Shown here in pieces: positions 5,648 to 7,937 of a stretch of DNA of 7,937 bases (position 1 is its first letter; every line of letters starts with the position of its first letter). Both the position numbers and the translations under genes were made by a program. The DNA is taken from contig DPJL01000425.1 in NCBI GenBank assembly GCA_003543035.1, forward strand, positions 1 through 7,937. The letters run 5' to 3'. The stretch is from Micromonosporaceae bacterium. Lineage in GTDB: Bacteria > Actinomycetota > Actinomycetes > Mycobacteriales > Micromonosporaceae. The notes beneath the pieces are model-generated. The model was not told the DNA's origin and made no database searches. It was given only the letters and a program-made list of their open reading frames with translations.

Positions 5648-6078
5648 ACGCGGCTGCGGGCTTGCTCATCACCGACCCGGACGGCCGGGTCCTGCTCGTA
5701 GAGCCCACCTATAAGCCGTACTGGGATCTGCCCGGCGGCCGGGTGGAGCCAGGCGAGTCGCCGCATGCTGCCGCGCAACGCGAGGTGAAAGAGGAGCTCG
5801 GTATCGAGGTCCAGCTGGCTCGGTTGCTTGTCGTGGATTACGTTCCCGCCCGCGACGATCGGGCGGAGATGGTCGCCTTCGTCTTCGCTGCGGGTTTGTT
5901 CAGCGGCGCTATCACTGTCGACGGCGATGAGATCAGCCGGTGGGGTTGGACTACCGGGCTGGAGCGCCTCGATTTGGTGCGCCCGCATGCGCCGATCCTG
6001 GAGCGCCGGATCGGCGCCGCGATTGTGGCTCAGTACACGGGGCTGACGTCCTATTTGGAAAGTGGGATGCCGACATGA
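5644..6078 (+). CDS. NUDIX hydrolase
   Basis: This 144-aa protein contains a complete Nudix box, G-x5-E-x7-REU-x-EE-x-G-U: G32, E38, R46, E47, E50, E51 and G53, with GGRVEPGE and REVKEELGI as its ends. The box binds metal ions and hydrolyses nucleoside diphosphates linked to another group. Length and N-terminal strand order (AAGLLITDPDGRVLLVE) fit a single-domain housecleaning type, such as (d)NTP or oxidised-nucleotide pyrophosphatases; the substrate cannot be told. The C-terminal half includes the usual WGWTT segment where many NUDIX proteins contact substrate. The GTG start at 5644 overlaps the resolvase stop as GTGA, with GGAG at 5633-5636 seven bases upstream. In a phage it may alter nucleotide pools or host alarmones, which is inference. 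Confidence 0.92.
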   Translation: MNAAAGLLITDPDGRVLLVEPTYKPYWDLPGGRVEPGESPHAAAQREVKEELGIEVQLARLLVVDYVPARDDRAEMVAFVFAAGLFSGAITVDGDEISRWGWTTGLERLDLVRPHAPILERRIGAAIVAQYTGLTSYLESGMPT

Positions 6079-6142
6079 GCGACAAGACTCGCATTGAGTG
6101 GGCTGACGTTGGCGACCCAGCGAGGACGGGCCACACAAAAGC

Positions 6143-6170
6143 TTTTCCGGCCCCACCTGTGGCCGGAGAA
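6143..6170. repeat. Inverted repeat (hairpin) upstream of SPFH gene
   Basis: TTTTCCGGCC at 6143-6152 and GGCCGGAGAA at 6161-6170 can pair over 10 bases (one G-T) around an 8-base loop, with a perfect 7-base core. No T-run follows the stem on either strand, so it is not a typical intrinsic terminator. It lies in the poorly coding part of the 52-aa stub and may be an mRNA structure, a protein site or a recombination scar. Confidence 0.45.
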
Positions 6171-6217
6171 CCGGGACACCACCACCGCATCCCGGAACCC
6201 CGAACAACCAATCCAAG

Positions 6218-6222
6218 AAAGG
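6218..6222 (+). promoter_or_regulatory. Ribosome binding site selecting TTG 6230
   Basis: AAAGG (within AAGAAAGG) lies 7 bases upstream of TTG 6230. It supports the rare TTG start of the SPFH gene; the next in-frame ATG falls well inside the SPFH domain and would remove the membrane segments. Confidence 0.6.
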
Positions 6223-6229
6223 CCTTGAG

Positions 6230-7123
6230 TTGATCCTCTTCATTGTCACGGTCATCCTCGCGATAGCCGGAATCGGCATAGTGGCCAAAGGCAAGGTCAC
6301 AGCCAACAAGGGCTACCGCCGGATCGGCGGCATTGCCCTCGCACTATCGGCGCTGACGCTCATCTTCAACATCTTCACCATCGTCCCCACCCGAAACATC
6401 GCCGTCTCCATGGCCTTCGGGAAACCCACCGGCACCCTCGGCAACGGCTTCCACTTCATCGCACCCTGGGAAACCACCGAGGAATACGACGCCGCCATCC
6501 AAACCCTCAAGTTTGATGGCGACGCCGCAGACGGGCGGCCGACCCAGAAGGTCCGGCTTGCCAACTCGGCCACCGCCGACGTGGACGTCACTGTCCAATG
6601 GCAGATCGACCCGAGCGCCGACATTCAGCAGTTGCACTTGGACTACCGCAACTTCGACAACATTCAGGACAACGTCGTGCAGCGGCAGCTCGCTGGCGCG
6701 CTCAACGCGGTCTTCGAGGGCTACGACCCGTTGCTCGCATTGAAGTCCGGCCAGTCCGGCACGGGACAGGTCACCTTGGCACAGCTCGCCGAGCTGGTGC
6801 AAAGGGAGCTGACCAAGTTGCTGCCCAAGGGTTTGCTCGTCCGGTCGATCACAATTCCGCTGATCCGGTTCGACCCGAAGGTGCAAGAGGCGCTGGACAA
6901 GTACCAGCAGACGTTGGCGGAAACCCAGATCGCGGAACAGCGGCAGAAAACCGCCACCGCGCTCAAGGCAGCGAACGACATTCTCGCCTCGGCCAACAAC
7001 ACACCGGGCGTGCTGTTCCAGAACTGCCTCGATCTCACTGAACGCATGGCACAGCAAGGCAAGGCGCTACCCCCGGCGTGGTCGTGCGGTGCGCCCCCGA
7101 CCACGGTCGTACCGGTCAAGTAG
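6230..7123 (+). CDS. SPFH/band-7 domain membrane protein
   Basis: This 297-aa protein has two N-terminal membrane helices (about residues 1-19 and 32-52) with a basic loop between them, then an SPFH/band-7 domain: PTRNIAVSMAFGKP (53-66), GFHFIAPWETTEEYDA and a later helical stalk (EALDKYQQTLAETQIAEQRQ, about 222-241) that usually drives oligomer rings. It ends with a Cys-containing segment (LPPAWSCGAPP). SPFH proteins (prohibitin, stomatin, HflK/C, flotillin) assemble on membranes, control proteases or organise microdomains; similar band-7 proteins occur in many actinophages without proven function. The helical hairpin places both ends on one side of the membrane, probably the cytoplasm. It starts at TTG (overlapping the stub stop as TTGA) and is one of the few genes ending in TAG, slightly unlike its neighbours. 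Confidence 0.88.
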   Translation: MILFIVTVILAIAGIGIVAKGKVTANKGYRRIGGIALALSALTLIFNIFTIVPTRNIAVSMAFGKPTGTLGNGFHFIAPWETTEEYDAAIQTLKFDGDAADGRPTQKVRLANSATADVDVTVQWQIDPSADIQQLHLDYRNFDNIQDNVVQRQLAGALNAVFEGYDPLLALKSGQSGTGQVTLAQLAELVQRELTKLLPKGLLVRSITIPLIRFDPKVQEALDKYQQTLAETQIAEQRQKTATALKAANDILASANNTPGVLFQNCLDLTERMAQQGKALPPAWSCGAPPTTVVPVK

Positions 7124-7134
7124 CGCGGGAAGGA

Positions 7135-7179
7135 ATGCACGGAGACGGCGTGAGCCAACAGAAGGGAGAAGAACGATGA
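7135..7179 (+). CDS. Possible 14-aa leader ORF
   Basis: In the 52-base gap after the SPFH stop, ATG 7135 opens a 14-codon frame ending at TGA 7177-7179, which overlaps ATG 7176 in the ATGA style used throughout the window. GGGA at 7127-7130 is a weak ribosome site. The peptide is hydrophilic. The geometry fits the pattern but such a short frame easily occurs by chance. Confidence 0.2.
   Translation: MHGDGVSQQKGEER
7162..7168 (+). promoter_or_regulatory. Strong ribosome binding site for ATG 7176
   Basis: AAGGGAG at 7162-7168 lies 7 bases before ATG 7176 and decides this start over upstream in-frame GTG/TTG codons, which would extend back into the SPFH gene. No promoter-like pair of hexamers is evident in the 52-base gap. 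Confidence 0.65.
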
Positions 7180-7556
7180 CACTGCTGCTAAGCACCCTAT
7201 TGCCGCTGGCGAATTTAGCGATCTGCTGTTGGCTCGTCGCCGTCTGCGCAATCGCGATCGACAACATGCTGGGCCAACGCCTCGGCGACCGGTCACGGGC
7301 TGCGTATCGCTGGCTATACCTGGAAATCAAGCCATTCTTCATCTACCTCGTCGTGTTCAAGTTGGTGGCTGCTGGATTGCTGCGGCACTTCGACGGCTGG
7401 GATGTCTTCGCGTTCGCGATCAATATCTGGAACTGGTACCAGTTCCGCAACCTCGACGATGACGACCGGTGGAAGCGGCGCGGCGAGAAGCTCAAGTCCA
7501 AGGTCGAGGTGTTGCGGGGCAAGCTTGTCGTCATCCCGGCGGGGGGTCCATCGTGA
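7176..7556 (+). CDS. Three-helix membrane protein, 126 aa
   Basis: This 126-aa protein has three hydrophobic segments: about 7-28 (containing paired Cys), 52-69 and 74-90, the last rich in Trp, Tyr and Phe (FAFAINIWNWYQF). A soluble tail of about 35 residues follows, first acidic (LDDDDRW) then strongly basic (KRRGEKLKSK). The basic tail and RSR-containing loop after helix 1 suggest both are cytoplasmic. I do not know a family for it. It lies directly behind the SPFH gene, and SPFH proteins often work with small membrane partners, so a joint complex is possible. A holin is less likely because it sits outside any visible lysis cassette and has a long charged tail. Its stop overlaps the next GTG as GTGA. 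Confidence 0.75.
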   Translation: MTLLLSTLLPLANLAICCWLVAVCAIAIDNMLGQRLGDRSRAAYRWLYLEIKPFFIYLVVFKLVAAGLLRHFDGWDVFAFAINIWNWYQFRNLDDDDRWKRRGEKLKSKVEVLRGKLVVIPAGGPS

Positions 7557-7927
7557 GCTGCCCGTTGGAAGTTGCGCGCCTCAAGGCCATCCACGACGAG
7601 TCCAATTCGGACGGTTACGACGAGGGCCACTGTCACCGTTGCGGCGGACCCAACCTGCCGTGGTCCGCGCCGAGTCCACTGTGGAACGAAGTCATGCGCT
7701 GCGGCGACATCAACGGTGGCCCTGAGCCGTTCTCGGGCATCATTTGCCCAACCTGCTTCATGCTCCTCGCCCAAGAAGCGGGGATCGGCAGCTTCTGGCG
7801 CCTGTACGCGACACGGGTGCATCGTCCACTCCAGACGGTCACCCCTTCCGGCCGGGTGTGGAACGAGCAGACGTGGAAGTTCGAAGAGCCGCCCAAACCT
7901 TCCCCAACCGTAGGAGAGCACCAATGA
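7553..7927 (+). CDS. Conserved actinophage zinc-ribbon protein, 124 aa
   Basis: This 124-aa protein has two CxxC knuckles, CHRC (27-30) and CPTC (65-68), framing a conserved segment with LPWSAPSPLWNEVMR (35-49) and a Gly/Ile turn, so it probably folds as a zinc ribbon. The C-terminal half has WRLYATRV and TPSGRVWNEQTW. The WSAPSPLWNxVMR and CPxCF blocks are ones I recall in a very common actinophage hypothetical family with no known function. GTG 7553 overlaps the previous stop as GTGA and is preceded by a G-run (7541-7546) about 6 bases upstream; in-frame starts further upstream lie inside the membrane-protein gene and would add a non-coding-looking extension. GGAG at 7913-7916 near its end serves the next gene. 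Confidence 0.85.
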   Translation: MSCPLEVARLKAIHDESNSDGYDEGHCHRCGGPNLPWSAPSPLWNEVMRCGDINGGPEPFSGIICPTCFMLLAQEAGIGSFWRLYATRVHRPLQTVTPSGRVWNEQTWKFEEPPKPSPTVGEHQ

Positions 7928-7937
7928 CCAAGCCCAC
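7924..7937 (+). CDS. Start of a downstream gene (partial)
   Basis: ATG 7924 overlaps the preceding TGA as ATGA and follows GGAG at 7913-7916 with 7-base spacing. Only the first residues (MTKP) are within the window, so no function can be proposed. Confidence 0.6.

Larger units (their letters stand above)
6075..6233 (+). pseudogene. Truncated Gp37/Gp68-like (DUF5131) ORF, 52 aa
   Basis: The ORF starts at ATG 6075 (ATGA overlap, GGGA at 6064-6067 seven bases upstream). Its first ten residues, MSDKTRIEWA, match the characteristic start of the phage Gp37/Gp68 (DUF5131) family, whose members normally continue with an Asp-Ala-Thr-Trp-Asn-Pro motif and a Cys-rich radical-SAM-like region and run to roughly 200-300 residues. 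Here the likeness stops after residue 11: the remainder is Pro/His/Arg-rich with non-preferred codons (AGA, AGG, AAA, ACA) and no Cys. The stop TGA 6231-6233 overlaps the TTG of the SPFH gene. This looks like the 5' stub of a gene whose body was deleted or replaced. It could still be translated as a short peptide coupling to the next gene. Confidence 0.55.

Noticed and set aside
6143..6170. Intrinsic terminator at the hairpin
   Set aside because: No U-tract follows the stem on either strand; T residues lie 5' of the stem only.
7124..7175. Promoter in the gap before the three-helix membrane protein
   Set aside because: No convincing -35/-10 pair could be found; the gap is explained by a strong ribosome binding site.
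7176..7556. Holin identity for the three-helix membrane protein
   Set aside because: There is no endolysin or lysis gene nearby and the long charged tail and SPFH neighbour suggest another role.

Overview
The window is a dense, GC-rich stretch of actinobacteriophage (or actinobacterial prophage) early-region DNA. All genes lie on the + strand and are packed stop-to-start, mostly with 4-base ATGA/GTGA overlaps. High GC with strong G/C preference at third codon positions, GTG and TTG starts, and protein families typical of actinophage accessory and replication regions all point to a phage of a high-GC Gram-positive host. These families include a ParB-like nuclease-domain protein, a Rad52-type annealase, an HNH protein, a RusA-like resolvase, a NUDIX hydrolase and a band-7/SPFH protein. 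The exact host genus cannot be told from the sequence, and no structural, integrase or lysis gene is visible.

Layout. Positions 1-86 hold the end of an upstream gene. Positions 83-2111 hold a ParB-like DNA-binding protein, an unrecognised charged protein, two small membrane proteins (90 and 42 aa; the second is very short) and a coiled-coil protein. Positions 2108-5647 form a recombination module: Rad52-like single-strand annealing protein, a conserved phage companion protein, a conserved alpha-helical protein, an HNH-type nuclease, two small Cys-rich or zinc-finger proteins, a conserved hypothetical, two tiny ORFs and a RusA-like Holliday junction resolvase. Positions 5644-6233 hold a NUDIX hydrolase followed by a 52-aa ORF that begins like the phage Gp37/Gp68 (DUF5131) family and then loses all resemblance. 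Positions 6230-7556 hold an SPFH/band-7 membrane protein and a three-helix membrane protein with strong ribosome binding sites. Positions 7553-7937 hold a zinc-ribbon protein and the start of a further gene.

How the genes may work together. Rad52-like annealase, RusA and HNH nuclease together suggest annealing-based recombination and branch resolution of replicating phage DNA. The NUDIX enzyme fits nucleotide-pool housekeeping, and the SPFH plus membrane-protein pair looks like a separate membrane-acting cassette placed after the recombination block. The most useful second looks are the HNH gene, whose frame runs 166 bases into the next gene with a tail that does not look coding; the truncated DUF5131-like ORF at the junction with the SPFH cassette; and the RusA protein, which lacks two expected active-site residues. 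No promoter, terminator, tRNA, CRISPR or insertion sequence could be supported. Apart from about 50 bases before 7176 and a poorly coding stretch at about 6105-6229, the window is coding throughout.
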